Positions 12,031-25,310 of a stretch of DNA of 64,000 nucleotides are shown one piece after another. The position numbers and the translations under genes are program-made. This stretch comes from Hevea brasiliensis (taxonomy: Eukaryota > Streptophyta > Magnoliopsida > Malpighiales > Euphorbiaceae), in the NCBI RefSeq assembly GCF_030052815.1, contig NC_079497.1, positions 15,700,258 through 15,764,257 of the forward strand, written 5' to 3'. The notes under the pieces were generated by a model that did no database searches, was not told the DNA's origin, and saw nothing but the letters and a program-made list of their open reading frames with translations. The first letter of the stretch is position 1, and each line of letters begins with the position of its first letter.

Positions 12031-13015
12031 TAGCCAACAGTCTCCCTTATGCCACTTCTAGCAGTATGGACAGGCAGAAGATGCTGGGGCTAGTCCCCTG
12101 AACACCGTCCCTGAAGAGTTGCCCACTGATGGTGTGGACTGGCCTCTCCTAGGTGTGAACTGTGGTGCAGGCCCCGAGACTAACCACGACCTGTGGTGGT
12201 CTGAACTCGAGCGATAAATGTCTGGGTGACACTGGACCCCTCTTCTGCTGTTTTTCCCTTCTAGTTTGCTCATTTATTCAGACCCTTTCTACTTTTGATG
12301 CAGCATCTACTAGCTTAGCAAAATCCGTGATCTCCAATGCTGTGATCATGACTTTGATGTTGTCATTGAGCCCTTTTTTGAACCTTCTGCACCTCTCTGC
12401 CTATGTAGGGACTATCTCCCTCCCATACCGGCTCAGTCTGACAAACTCACGCTCATATTCTATCACTGATAATTGTCTCTGTCTCAGACTAATAAATTCT
12501 CTTCTTCGCTCTTCTAAATACACTTTGCTAGCATATTTCTTCCTGAACTCTATGAGGAAGATTTCCCAGGTGATCCGTTCTGATTGCACCTCACTGGTTA
12601 CTGTGTCCCACCACTGATATGCATCATCCTGAAGTAGGGACACAGCACCCTCCAGGTTCTGCTCGAGGGTGCAGTTAAGCTGCTTCAGCACTCCGATTGT
12701 TCTATCCAACCAGTTTTCTGCAGTTATGGGATCATCCTTCCTCTTTCCAAAGAAATCCACAGCCCCATGTTTTCGTACTTTCTCCATATGAGACTTTTGA
12801 GGTGCTGGTGGAGGTTGTGGCTGTGGTTGTGGTGGTGGAATTGCCCCCATCATTTGTCGGTAGAATTCAGTCATTTGCTGAAATAGCGCAAACTAAGGTT
12901 GGGCATGTGCCTCAGTTGCTGGTGGAGCAGATTCTCCCCTGCCCCCAGATTCAGCTCTTGGTGGAGCACGACTCTCCACCTCTTCATCAACTGCTCTTTG
13001 AGAAGCAGGATCCAT
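11990..13015 (-). pseudogene. Element A gag (broken)
   Basis: Start ATG at 13015-13013 (MDPASQRAVDEE). A nonsense codon at 12895-12893 follows AQP; element B has Gln there. The capsid-like core (12874-12401) contains WWDTVTSEVQ, FRKKY, VYLEERRREF and FVRLSRYGREI, the retrotransposon Gag signature. The zinc-knuckle region near 12060-11990 is damaged: a stop lies before KWHKG, and the second knuckle starts YLRCG where the family has CLRCG. Gag would package element RNA; this copy would not give full-length protein. Confidence 0.88.
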
Positions 13016-13086
13016 ATCCTATTTAAAATAAGAAAACAAACAGATCTGCATTAGTGTTACCTCAACACTTACTAATGCAATGCGAT

Positions 13087-13098
13087 GCTCTGATACCA
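13087..13098 (-). other. Element A primer binding site
   Basis: Minus strand TGGTATCAGAGC, complementary to the 3' end of initiator-Met tRNA, separated from the LTR by TTTAG (13103-13099). Confidence 0.92.
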
Positions 13099-13103
13099 CT
13101 AAA

Positions 13104-16100
13104 TGTGACACCCCTTACCCGTCTACAGTGTAGCCGAGCAAGATATGCCACTCAGTGTGCTGCAGCACCAATTCACATTTCCATTATAATTTATCCCTTT
13201 TTATTCATTTATTTACAATTTTTGATAAATCTAAGTTTTTTCGCAAATTTTATAGAAAATCCGGCAGAGTGCCGGCTGTAAATTGGAAAAACAGTTCTTC
13301 TGAATCTGTTAAAAACACTTCCAATACAATTTCCAAATCCAAAACTCCATTATACACACACATCTCAACTCAATCTCAAAATCTCAATACTATTTTCAGA
13401 AATTTTTCTTTTCTGTTCACATCATCACTGGAAGCACATTCATAAATATTTCTCAACATTTCATTTTTCAACATAATATACAGAAAATTTCAATAACATG
13501 AAATTTCATATATTTACATTATCAAATAATTTCAAGAGTTTATAGTTACAGTCCAAAACTAATACAAAATGTAAAATATAAAATACTACCCAAAGTCCTA
13601 ATGTCCTACCAAATGCACTGCAGATGTGAGGTGACTCTGGACTCCGAATGCAGCTCTGAAAGTTTACCCTGTATGATGTCTGTTGGGCTCCCCAGCTAGG
13701 TCTCCAGTACCTGCGCGTGGCAAAAGCGACGCGCTAAACAATTCTGCTTAGTGGTGACAATATAAAATAAAATAAAATAAAATAAAATAAATATGCAGAA
13801 TGTGTGTTTACATTTTTGGTAGACTTAATTCCTAATATTTATTGCAGTATTATTCGATTAAAGTTTGTTAAGATTTATTATCATTGCCCAAGTAACCCAT
13901 ACTAGTCGACTGGACTGGATAAACGGGTGCACTGGCACTGGGTATTAAGTACCTCAGACCATCACACCATCGATCATATTGTGTCTCCCGGTGTGCAACA
14001 GAACAGCTAATAAGCTGTAATAATTATCAGGGATAAAACCCGAGTGTAACAACTCAAATAACATAGCCAAAGGCTATGATGGCACAGAATGGCATTGGAA
14101 GCCATGAAACACAGAATGGCATGAAGCCATATGCAGTACTGCTAACAGAACCCTATTGGCATGCCAACCTATCCAAACCAATCTTACTAGGTATACTAGG
14201 GCATATTACACTTTTAAGTTTCACAATTCTTGAAATTTAAGTTTTAGTGTTACTATTCATTTCATTAGTCAACTAAAATGTTGACTTTTGCATAGACAAT
14301 AGGTACATTGGTTCTAATACTCCCAACATACCACATTTTGCATTCTAAATTTGTTGGTATTGGTTGCCAATACCATTTCTAAGCCTAATGTTAATTGGAC
14401 AGAATTTTCAGTTTTCAAGCTTTGTGTTTACTGTTCCATTAGTCATTTTTGTAGTGGGAATTTGGCAAAATGATCAACATGAATGTTGTTCCTTATTTTG
14501 TCTAGTTACATTTCCTTTTTTGAATCACTCCATTTGGAGTTTTGTAGCTCAAGTTATAGTCCAAAAACCACAACTAGCCAGATTATAATTTTTTCAGAAT
14601 TTCTGGACTGACCAAATCTATAATACTTGGAGCAGTGATTGCAACTCACTTTTTGAATATGTTGTGGTCATAATTTGGATTAGGTTTCTTCATAAAAGTT
14701 ATAGGTCTATATCTCAGCTTATTGCTGGTAAAATTTCAGGTCAATTGGACCTTTCTACACTGAGTTATGGCCAAATGACTAAACATTGTTCATTTGGTCA
14801 TTATGCCCAGGTAGAATGCAGGTCACCCGGATTAGGGCAATCTTTTGGTCAACTTGGTTTGGTTTTCTAGGCATAGTTTCTTCACCAAAGTTGTGCCATT
14901 ATGTGTCTAGTTTTATGTCCAATTATCCTTGCACCAATTGAACCTCTACAATGCCAGTAATTGCTGCCTAAACCTGCTAGACTCATGCCCAGTCCTGCAG
15001 GTCACCAAGGGCAGCCACACCAAACTTAAATCCCACTACACAACCCACTTCATTTTTTATTTAAACAGAACCAAATGGTCACTAATTGACCATTAAAACC
15101 TACTTTCGTCATCACATGATCAAAGTCTCATTTTCATCCCAAAACCCTAACTCAAACATCACAAACCATGCATTATCATTGCATTTCATCACTCCACTCA
15201 AGAGATACATATTGAGGGTAGCCATACTACCCTTTTAACTCCATAAAAATCATCACAATCTTGCCTTAACCAAGGCTTCCAAAATTATGGGATGGCATAC
15301 AAATGGTATTTAACAAATTTTCTTTGTAATTTGCACTCATACATAGTCCTTAAACATGAATTTAAAGTGAAAACCAAGGTTAGGTCACAAACCTCTAATG
15401 GAGTGAGATTTCCCACTTGCTAGTCTTTTCCTTTTATTTTTGCTCCCAAAAGACTCTCCAAGTTATAAGAATACTTTTTTTGTGTTGGAAATATAGGGTT
15501 TAGTTGGGTAAAAGCTAGGGAAATCAAGCTTTAAAAAGCTTGGTAATGGTGGTTATGGAGGGAGAAAGTGATGACAAGAAGGAGAAGGGAGAGAGAGTTC
15601 TAATTTTTTTTCATTTTTCAGCCCATTAAGTCTCTTTTAAGTAAACTTACGCCATGTGTCAACATTGGATTGGTTGGGAGAATTTTAATGACATCATTAT
15701 GATGTCATAATTCTATTTTCTTTCATTTTCTCTCCTTTTCTTGTCTATTTAATTTCAATTAAATTTTTAACAACATTTATTCATATTTTATGTTATATAA
15801 ATTATTTATTTAATTGGACAAGTTGGCCAAAAATCATTTCTGAAGACGAAATGACCAAAATGCCCTCCGTTTGGCTTAATGAGCTAAAATTGTGTGTACC
15901 GATAGAAAAAATTTTCTAAGCATTTCCTTGGCATTCTAATGCCATAAAAACCTCAATGACCCTTCTCTGGAGTCCCAAAAATTATTTTATAATTTTTTCT
16001 CCAGGTCTAGGGTTGTTAACGGCCTTCACCGTCACTTCCCCTTCGAGTTACTCATCCCTGGGGTTTCGGCTCGTTTAGCCTTTGTGTATTTCATTTCTAA

Positions 16101-16250
16101 AAATTTTTCCTTGATTTTTATGAGCATTATTTAGTTTCTTTATAACTCCTCACTCTAGTCTATTTATAATTTCAAACATTCTAGCTGGCCGGACCGACAT
16201 TGGTCACCGGAACAGTAAACTGTATGGATAGCTAAAGTGAGGATGTTATA
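13104..16250 (-). repeat. Element A 5' LTR
   Basis: 3147 bp, partner of 5153-8315. Starts TGTGACACCCC and ends GTTATA on the plus strand (CA decayed to TA), followed directly by the AGACA duplication. Non-coding; its short ORFs are shared with the other LTR. Confidence 0.93.
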
Positions 16251-16255
16251 AGACA

Positions 16256-17838
16256 ACTCTTGTTCTTCTTCATGAAGGAAACCATATCTCAGTGGTGGGT
16301 GAGATACCCTGGTTATTCTTCAAGGAACAGTTGTAGATGTTTCATCAATAGTTGTAGGTTGACTAGATGGATCTATATCCATCTGATCTGTTGGTTGGTC
16401 AGAATTCTCCAATTCCAACCCTATTTGCCTTCCTTTGCCCCCTTCTTGAACAAACTATTATTCAATAAATGTGGTATCTCTACTTATCACAACCTTTTAT
16501 GATGTAGGCAAATAAAAATAATATCCAAAACTATCTTTTGGATATCCAACAAATCTACCCTTTTCTAATATGGTTTCCTATTTATCAGTGTTCAGCTTTT
16601 TGATATAAGCTGGACAATCCCAAATCTTAACATATTTAAGACTTGGTTTTTTTTCCATGCCATATCTCATAAGGTGTGGAAGATACTGATTTTGATGGAA
16701 TCCTATTCAGAATATACAAAGTTGATTCTAATGCAAATCCCCAAAAGGAGATTAGCATATTGGTATAGCTCATCATACTGCGTACCATATCTAATAAGGT
16801 ACGATTTCTCCTTTCAGATACACCATTTAGCTGTGGTGTTCCTGGAAGAGTCAGCTGGGAAACAATGCCATACTCTCACAAGTATTCATCAAATTCAGTA
16901 CTCAAGTATTCACCTCTACGATCTGATCGAAGAACTTTAATACTTTTCCCTGTTTGATTTTCTACTTCAGATTTAAATTCTTTGAACTTTTCAAAGGATT
17001 CATGTTTGCATTTCATTAAATACAAATACCCAAGCCTTAATTTATCATCAGTAAAGGTAATAAAATAATGAAAATCGCCTCTAGCCATTTCTTTAAATGG
17101 ACCACATACATCACTATGTATTAGCTCCAAAATATTTTCAACTCTTATCCCTTGTCCAACAAAAGGTGATCTAGTCATTTTGCCTTGAAGGCAGGATTCA
17201 CAGGTTGGAGTAGGTTTAAAACCCAATGAGGATAGAATTCCTATTTTCTCCAGTTTTGTAATCCTATCTTCTGCAACATGACCTAACCTTAAGTGCCAAA
17301 TATATTTTGAACTTGAGTTGATTTTCACCATGGCATTGCATTCATTTAGATCACTTGCATTTATTTTGTGTTTGTCATTATTATCCAAATAATAAATACC
17401 ATCATTCATATAATCCGAACCAACATATTTATTTCCAAAATAAATATTGCAAACATTATATATGAACTGAAATTCATAGCCATTTCTAGTCAAACTCGAT
17501 ATAGAAATGATGTTCTTAAAAGCATCAGGTACATATAAAATATTATCCAAACACAAAACATATCCAGACATGTAAAAAGATTTAGATCCTATAGCTAAAG
17601 CTTCAACAGTTGAGCCATTGCCAATCTGAAGTCTAACATCTCGAGAACGCAAACTGCTACTATTTGCTAGTTCCTGCATATCATAAGAAATGTGAGAACT
17701 GGCACCAGTATCTAAAATCCAAGATATAGATGAACTATGAATAGCATCAGAATCTAAATAACAAGATATGGATATACCTTTCGAAGGTGTATCCTTCTTG
17801 TCCTTCAGAGAAGCAAGATACTCTGGGCAGTTCCTTTT
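16256..17838 (-). pseudogene. Copia protease and integrase (broken)
   Basis: Protease active site DTGASSH with the Asp codon at 17712-17710. Frame 17679-16876 holds IGNGSTVEA, the pre-integrase zinc module (WHLRLGHVAE...CESCLQGK) and the integrase core (HSDVCGPF, FITFTDDK, LRSDRRGEYLS). Beyond 16876 the frame is broken but GTPQLNGVSERRNRTLLDM-type residues remain in other frames. The segment ends at the element A duplication (16251-16255); the RT continues at 5152. Confidence 0.9.
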
Positions 17839-18645
17839 CTAGTGCCCATCCTTCTGGCAGTGGAAACACTTTCCTTTGCCTCCATCAGCTTTAGTTTTCC
17901 CTTTCTGTTTAGCTATTTTCTTGGAAGGACCAGGAATCTGAGGTTTCTTTTTCTTATTGCTCTTCTTCTTATTGGACTTTCCAGTAGAAGAAGATGCAAT
18001 CAAAGCTACCTCTTTTCCTTTATTACCCGGCATATTCTTTTGGGCAATAACCAGCATGTTGAGTAAATCAGCCAAGATGCATTCCTGCTTAGTCATATGG
18101 AAATTTGTCACAAAATTCCCAAATGACTTAGGAAGGGACTGAAGGATCAAATCCGTCTGCAGTTGGAAATCCATGTTAAAGTCAAGATGTTCTAACTGCT
18201 CAATCAGCCGAATCATCTTGTGGACATAATCCCCAGCATTCTGTCCCTCAGACATACTCAGGCGGAACAGCTGTCTAGATATCTCATACCTGGCATTCCT
18301 ACTATGCTCACCATACAACTCTTGTAGGTGAAGGAGGATCTCACTCGCACTCTGCATATTCTCATGCTACTTTTGTAACTCATTACTCATAGAAGCAAGC
18401 ATGTAACACTTAGCTCTCATATCATGCTCCTTCCACTTGTCCAAAGTTTGATGTTCCTCGTGTGGCCTTTGGAGGTAAGGGACAAGGAACATTTGAATCT
18501 AGAACATATCCTATATGTTCAAGGTTTCAAGGTTCAGGACAAGTTTCAAATTTCTTAGCCAATCAGATAGATTAGGTCCTATCAACCTATTGCGATCAAG
18601 TATGCTTGCAAGAATATTGGATGGTGGTGGTTGTTTTGTGCTCAT
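17839..18645 (-). pseudogene. Copia gag (broken)
   Basis: Probable start ATG at 18645-18643, reading MSTKQPPPSNILASILDRN, then LIGPNLSDWLRNLKLVL, typical of copia Gag. Stops interrupt the N-terminal half. The open frame 18357-17839 has the LHLQELYGEHSR and FRLSMSEGQNAGDYV helical core and a Lys-rich stretch before the CCHC knuckle CFHCQKDGH near 17850. Non-functional. Confidence 0.85.
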
Positions 18646-20230
18646 TATTATCAGAAAATTAACTGCAGAAAATAATCAGATTAATTAGTAAATGTATCAT
18701 GTATTTAACCAAAATGATTATGGTCTTTTAATCAAATTGGTCCTCCCACTAACTTAGCGAATCCTACACTTCCAAAGTAGAAAACGGAAATCCTAGTTGG
18801 ATGGATTTCTAGTAAGTGATTGAATTCTTATAATTCTATTGATCATCCTCAGGTACATCCATTATTAGAATTACAATAAACTATAAGTGAGCAACTCCTT
18901 ACCCATCACATCCATGTGAGGTTCAATCCTTTACCTAGCCCCTAATGCTCAAAATCTCAGGTACATCTATTATTGACTTATCTTGCATTAGTTAAGTTGA
19001 TCCCATTGAGCAAGTAATTATACAAATAATTTTAATATCCTCAGGTACATCCAATATTGGCCACCAAACCATTTACATATTTACAACATCTCATACTTAA
19101 CAATTATTCTTAATAAAATCTCTTAAATTAATTGCTTCTTATGCAAGTATTTAAAATTTCTTAAAATAATTGCCTCAATGGAGAGCCCATATTATAATTA
19201 CTTTAATTATAGCATTTCCAACTTAATCATTTGTTTGGAAGATTTTGTGGTCGTCCTAATTACTATTAAGGTCTCACTTTGCACATTATCCAATTAGCAT
19301 GCATATATCATATACTTGCAAACATTCACATACATCTTATGCATTCATGGATAATAAATATGGTATGATCATGGACTTTCTAAGGGATTCAATTCTGAGC
19401 CACCAAGAATTGAATCAGGGCATTCCTAGGTGCATTTCATTCATTCATATTACAAGAGTTGCTGAAGGAGTACATAATCAACACTTGATCTTGAATTCCT
19501 CCCACTGGTCCCATCAATGCTCTTGACCTCCTTGATCTTTTTGCAATCCAATTACATAGTAATCCTTGGCATACTAGGCGAATTTACAAGAACTAAATAA
19601 ATGAAATTACAACCCAAAAATATTGCAACCTTTATAATACATGCCCAAAATAAATTAAAATAAATTAATTAATTTACAACCCAAAGAAACATAAAAGAAA
19701 TAAATCCAATCACATTGGTCTTTTATAGTCCATAATCATCCATCATGCATATCACTATTTAACAATTAAATAAAACATACATACTTAAATTAAATTGAAT
19801 ATCTCATATTCAACTTAAAAATCCAGATTTGAATATGATTCAAACAAGTTTAAAAATTCAGATTTGAATCATATTCAAACAAATTTAAAAATTCAGATTT
19901 GAATCATATTCAAACATATTTAAAAATTCATATTTGAATCACATTCAAACAAATTTAAAAATTCAGATTTGACTCAAAATTTAATTGTGTGATTAAAACT
20001 CCTAATTAAATACTTTAATTAGCCATGGGCCTCATTATGGGCCTTGGAACCAAGCCCACAAACAAACCCAAACAGCCATACGCATGGTTGAATGGATCAA
20101 ACCACGCGCACCACGGTGTTCTTCCTCAAGCCGCCACCTTTGTTAGTCCAACCAACAATGAAACAATCATCTCATGATCAAATCACACAATTAAATCATA
20201 TAATCAACAATCTAAATAGCAAATATAGTG
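18646..20230 (-). other. Copia 5' untranslated leader
   Basis: About 1.6 kb between PBS and gag, no credible ORF. 'ctcaggtacatc(c/t)a' followed by a ATTATTG/ATATTGG block recurs near 18850, 18957 and 19042. A 35 bp minisatellite is annotated separately. AT-rich. Confidence 0.7.
19813..19980. repeat. 35 bp minisatellite in copia leader
   Basis: The block 'cagatttgaatcatattcaa' plus 'acaaatttaaaaatt' recurs with exact 35 bp spacing (GATTT marker at 19826, 19861, 19896, 19931, 19966), about 4.5 copies. Each unit contains a short internal inverted repeat (TTTGAAT/ATTCAAA). Confidence 0.88.
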
Positions 20231-20242
20231 GCTCTGATACCA
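20231..20242 (-). other. Copia primer binding site
   Basis: Minus strand TGGTATCAGAGC, complementary to initiator-Met tRNA, two bases from the end of the LTR-homologous sequence. It proves the right-hand LTR is the 5' LTR. Confidence 0.92.
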
Positions 20243-20244
20243 AT

Positions 20245-22106
20245 TGAGGAGCGGAAGCATGAAAAACACAAGTTTAGATCATTGAATTCAAAAATTTTTC
20301 AACTAGGGTCACATGCATCATGCAAGATTCATTTTTATCTATTTGATTTCAATGATAAACAACATATTAAAACTCTTTTAATGTGTTTTTAGATCTACAT
20401 TTGTCATTTAAGATTTTAAAATTAACAGATTAATTCATTAGAACCCTAGATTAGATCAAGAACAAGTGCACTAACCTTTTTGATGCACTGCAGTGTGTTT
20501 GGCACCTTTAGGATGCACCTAGGACACCAAATGTTGTCCCTCTAGCTTGTCCACACCAAGATCACCAATGGCAACCCCTTGAACTGCTTCTCAAGCCTTT
20601 TCCAATTAATTAGAAAAATAGGTTTTACCTTTTAAGAGATTACAGATGTATACAGGACACTAGAAATGATTTCTAGTATTTTTAATTCAAGAGAATGTTG
20701 GCAATTCTCTTTGAATTGGTGAGAGATGAAGAAAAAGAGAGGGAGAGGCAACCAAGGGTGGTGGCACAAAATGATAAAGAGCATATTGTATTTTGTTATT
20801 TCATCCTTTCCCTTATATAGCTAGGTCACCACTTAAAACCCTTGCCACATGTCACCTTCTGATTGGCTTTAGGTTTAATTGACCCAATCACATTATGCCA
20901 AGTGTTAAACCTATATTTAATCTTGACTTTGATCATCTTACATGATTAAAAGACATATGGCAAGCTTATGTGTAGTGCCATGTGTCACCATCTCATGGTG
21001 CCACATGTCACCCTGTGAAATGACCAAAATACCCTTATGTCTTAATTTTGAGTTCTCAACCCAAAATAATTATTTCTCTTCTTCTAATAAATTTATATCA
21101 AATATAAATTAATTAATTAATCTCTACTAATTAATTTTTCATTAATTAAATTCATATTTAAATACTTTAAATATAAATTTAACTTATACTATACATCCAA
21201 TAATCTAGATTTGGGTTCAAGCTATGCTAGGGACTTTGTAATCTAATTGCAAATCAAACCTATTTAATTAATCAAATAAACTCTTTAATTAATTAATTAA
21301 ATCATATTTAATTTGGTGATTACTTGTGTATGTGTGTGACTTACTAGGCTCATCACTAATTGGCAATGAGACATGATATCAACTCTTAATATTATCAGAA
21401 CTCTTTCTTATCATAAATTATTTCTCTAAATCATTTTATGTACCTCATAAACCATGGTTAACACCTAGCATAGCATGCCATGGCCACCCAATCAGTAATA
21501 AGGTTTACCTTAAATGAACCTATAATCATATGTTACCATGCACTAGAATCCCTCTGTTATAAAATCCCAATTTGAGCTGGAGTCATAGTTTATGTCAAAC
21601 TCCATTTGCTATGAATATTATGTTCTCTTTTAATTCCAGTTCTTGATTAAAAAGATTTTCTCATCAGAAACTCTTTTTTGATTAAATCTATCTGTCCTGG
21701 CTAGGAACTTGAAACATTAAGAACAATTAAATGAACATAGGATTTTATCCCTATTTACTTAGGGTAACAGATTCCATCTTTATGAACATCTACCTGCATA
21801 TATAACTAGTAGGAGCCAACACATGCCCATATACCCATACACAGTACAAGTATGAAAGCAGTATCAAACTCAAACCACTTATATACAAGATAACTGTGCT
21901 ATCTCAGGTCTAAAGATTATATATACTGATATGATTTATGACAATGCATTGATAAGAGTAAACTCCATGTGCTTATAATAAGTGTCACTGGTTCGACCTA
22001 CTTATCAAGTATAAGTGCCTATCATGTTTGTTGTATGGCATGAGACTCACCATTCCATCTTATTTACATCTCATATAAATAACTTGGGAACAAACATGAT
22101 TACAAT
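20245..22106 (-). repeat. Copia 5' LTR, inner segment
   Basis: U5 side of the 5' LTR, split by element B. With 42139-42389 it makes 2113 bp matching 1446-3557. The outermost 93 bases of U5 seen in the 3' LTR are absent; the LTR joins the PBS at TCAATTGG. TATA box TATATAAGG at 20819-20811 (minus). Bases 22102-22106 are the left ACAAT duplication of element B. Confidence 0.9.
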
Positions 22107-25100
22107 TGTAACACCCTCACTGTAGCAATTCCGTACATTCTACTATTCAGGTGATCGATGTCGGTCCGGATAGCTAGAATGTCTGGAAAAATATTTAAAC
22201 TAAAGTGAGGAGCCATAATTAACTCAAATATTAATAAGAAAAATTTAGGAAAAATTTTAGAAATAAAATACAACCAAGTTAAATGAGCCGGTGCCCTAGC
22301 GATGGCTAACCCAGTGGGAAGTTACGATCCTCGCAACTAAGAGCCCTAAACCCTAGAGAAAATTTATAAAATAATTTTTAAGACTCCAGAGAAGAGTCAT
22401 TGAGATTTCTATGACATTAGAATGCCAAGAAAATGCTTAGAAAAATTTTTAGATCGGTACAAACGATTTTGGCTTAATAAGCCAAACAGAGGGCATTTTG
22501 ATCATTTCGTCTTCAGAAATGATTTTGGCCAACTTGTCCAGTTAAATAAATAATTTATATGACATAAAATGTGAATAGATATTGTTAAAATTTTAATTGA
22601 AAAAGAGTAGAAAAGAAAATGAAAGAAAAGTGGAATTTTGACATCATATGATGTCATTAATGAGCTCTCCACCAATCACAACTTAACAAAATTACTTAAG
22701 GGATAAAATGGACACAAAATAAGATAAAAACAAAAAATAAAAGTCCAGCAGCCATTTCTTCTTCAACCAGCCAAATTGCTTGAGTGAGAGAGAGGGGAGA
22801 GAAAAACCTCCATGAAAGCTTGATCAAGCTTGAATCCCCACCCTTTCTCACAATAAAAGCCTTAGTTGTCTCCACAAAAAATTCACCCCACACCTTGAGG
22901 AAGCTTTGGGAAACAAAATTTTGAAGAAAAATTGAAGTTTTGCAAGACCCAAACTTAGTTCCAAAGAGGTTAGTGACTAAACTTACCTTTCTCTTTCAAT
23001 ACATGTTGAAGGAGTGAAATTGAATGCAAACTTACAAGAAAATTTAATAACAACATGTGTATCTCTTGCTTAAAATTTCAGTAGCCTTGGGCTTGGTACG
23101 GTTTTGAAGATTTTCTTGAATTAAAATGGTACCCTAGCTGCCCTTAATACTAACCTATTGTTTAGGATAGTGAAAGGCAAGTGAATGCATGATTTGAGAT
23201 GGAATGGGTTAAGATTTGGATATGAAATTGAGACCTTGATCATGTAATGGTGAAAGTAAGTTTTAATGGTCAATTAGTGACCATTTGATTATGTGTGAAT
23301 AAGAAATGAAGTGGTTTGTTTAGTGGGAATTGAAGTTAGTGTTGTTGCCTTGGCTGACTTGTAAGACTGAGCATGAGTCCAGCAGGTTTGGGCAGCAATA
23401 ACTTCAGTTGTAGAGGTTCAATTGGTGCAACACCAATTGGACATGAAACCAGACACATAATGGCACAACTTTGGTAAAGAAACCATGCCCAGAAAATCAA
23501 ATGAAGTTGACCTAAAGATTGCCCTAATCCGGGTCACCTGCATTCTGCTTGGGCAAAATGACCAAATGAACAGTGTTTATTCATTTGGTCATAACTCAGT
23601 GTAGAAAAGTCCAATTGACCTGAAATCTTACCAGCAGAAAGTTGAGATACAGACCTACAACTTTCATGAGAAACTAAACCCAAATTGTGACCATAACATG
23701 TTCAAAAGATGACTTGCAGCCACTGCACAAAACACTGTAGATTTGGTTAGTCCAGAAAATCTGGAAAGTTTGTAATCTGGCCAGTTATGGTTTTTAGGCC
23801 ATAACTTGAGCTACAAAACTCCAAATGAAGTGATTCAAAAAAGGAAATATAACTAGACACAATAAGGAACAACTTTCATGTTGATAACTTTGCCAAATTT
23901 CCACTGTAAAAATGACCAATGGAATAGTAAACACAAGACTTGAAATCTAAAAATTTTGAACAACTAACACTAAGCTTAGAAATGGTATTGGCAACCAATA
24001 CCAACAATTTTAGAATGCAAAATGTGGTATGTTGGGAGTATTAAAACCAATGTACCTATTGCCTTTGCAAAAGTCAACATTTTAGTTGACTAATGAAATG
24101 AATAGTAACACCTAAACTTAAATTTCAAGAATTGTAAAATTTAAAAGTGTAACATGCCCTAGTACACCTAACAAGATTGGTTTGGATAGGTTGGCATGCT
24201 AATAGGGTTCTGTTAGTAGTACTGCATATGGCTTCATGCCATTCTGTGTTTTATGGCCTCACGTTCTATTCTGTGATATAATAGCCTTTGGCTATGTTGA
24301 TTGAGTTGTTATACTTGGGTTTTATTCCTGATAATTATTACAGCTTATTAGCTGTTCTATTGCACACTAGGAGACACAATGTGATCGATGGTGTGATGGT
24401 CTGAGGTACTTGGTACCGAGTGCCAGTTTACCTATTTATCCAGTCTAGTCGACTAGTATAGGTTACTCGAGCAATTAAAATAAATCTTACCAAATTTTAA
24501 TCGAATAATACTGCAATGAATGCCAGGAATTAAGTCTACATAAAATGTAAACATACATTCTGCATTTTTATTTTATTTAGTTATTTTATTTTACATTGTC
24601 ACCACTAAGCAGAATTACTTAGAGCGCCGCTTTTGCCACGCGCAGGTACTGGAGACATAGCTGGAGAGTCCAGCAGACCTCAGACCGGGTGAACTTTCAT
24701 ATCTACACACAAAGTCCAGAGTCACCTCACATTTGTAGTGCATTGGTAGGACATTACATTACTTTTGGTATTTTGTATTTTGTAAACTTTGTAAATTAGA
24801 CTTTTATTTTGTCATGTATATTACAAACTCATGTAATTATGTTTTGATGTAAACATCTATAAATCATGTTCAGTAATAAATTTGAGTATTTCTTATTGAG
24901 TTGAGTATGATATGAAGCGAATTCAATTTTGAGATATTGAAGTCATTTGAGAAATTGTGGAAAGATGTTGGTGGTTGACTGAGATTGATATTATGATTAT
25001 ATTGGAAGTATTTTTAACAGATTCAGAAGAACTGTTTTTCCAATTTACAGCCGACACTCTATCGAATTTTCTATAGAATTTGCGAAAAATTCAGATTAAT

Positions 25101-25220
25101 CAAAATTGTAAATAAATGAGTTAACAAGGTTAAATTGTAATGAAAATATGATTTGGTACTCCGGCACACTATGTGGCATATCTTGCTCGGTTACACTGTA
25201 GACAGGTAAGGAGTGTCACA
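22107..25220 (+). repeat. Element B 5' LTR
   Basis: 3114 bp, TGTAACACCC...TGTCACA, partner of 39015-42133. Homologous to the LTRs of A and D on the opposite strand. No gene inside. Confidence 0.93.
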
Positions 25221-25225
25221 TTTAG

Positions 25226-25237
25226 TGGTATCAGAGC
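25226..25237 (+). other. Element B primer binding site
   Basis: TGGTATCAGAGC, complementary to initiator-Met tRNA, five bases (TTTAG) after the LTR. Confidence 0.92.
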
Positions 25238-25310
25238 ATCGATTTAAGCGTTTCTGGGCCTAGATAGAGTGCATACCATTACATTGCATTTGTTTGTAAG
25301 TGTTGAGGTG

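Larger units (their letters stand above)
5153..16250 (-). mobile_element. Element A: Ty3/gypsy chromovirus-type retrotransposon
   Basis: Full-length element of 11,098 bp inserted in the copia pol between integrase and RT. Perfect 5 bp duplication AGACA at 5148-5152 and 16251-16255. LTRs of 3163 and 3147 bp, PBS to initiator-Met tRNA at 13087-13098, polypurine tract at 8316-8328. Domain order gag, protease, RT, RNase H, integrase, then a chromodomain-like tail, which points to a Tekay/Del-like chromovirus. Many stops and frameshifts. Same family as B: B without its nested element C and without its own 266 bp duplication is also about 11.1 kb. Confidence 0.93.

Noticed and set aside
12162..13026. 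Plus-strand ORFs across the element A gag
   Set aside because: Antisense of gag; the Val-rich stretch is the complement of the Pro/Gln repeat.
19813..19980. Regular direct repeats resembling a CRISPR array
   Set aside because: Head-to-tail 35 bp units with no unique spacers, inside a plant retrotransposon leader.
20231..20242. tRNA-like words GCTCTGATACCA / TGGTATCAGAGC at several places
   Set aside because: These are primer binding sites next to LTRs; no tRNA cloverleaf surrounds them.
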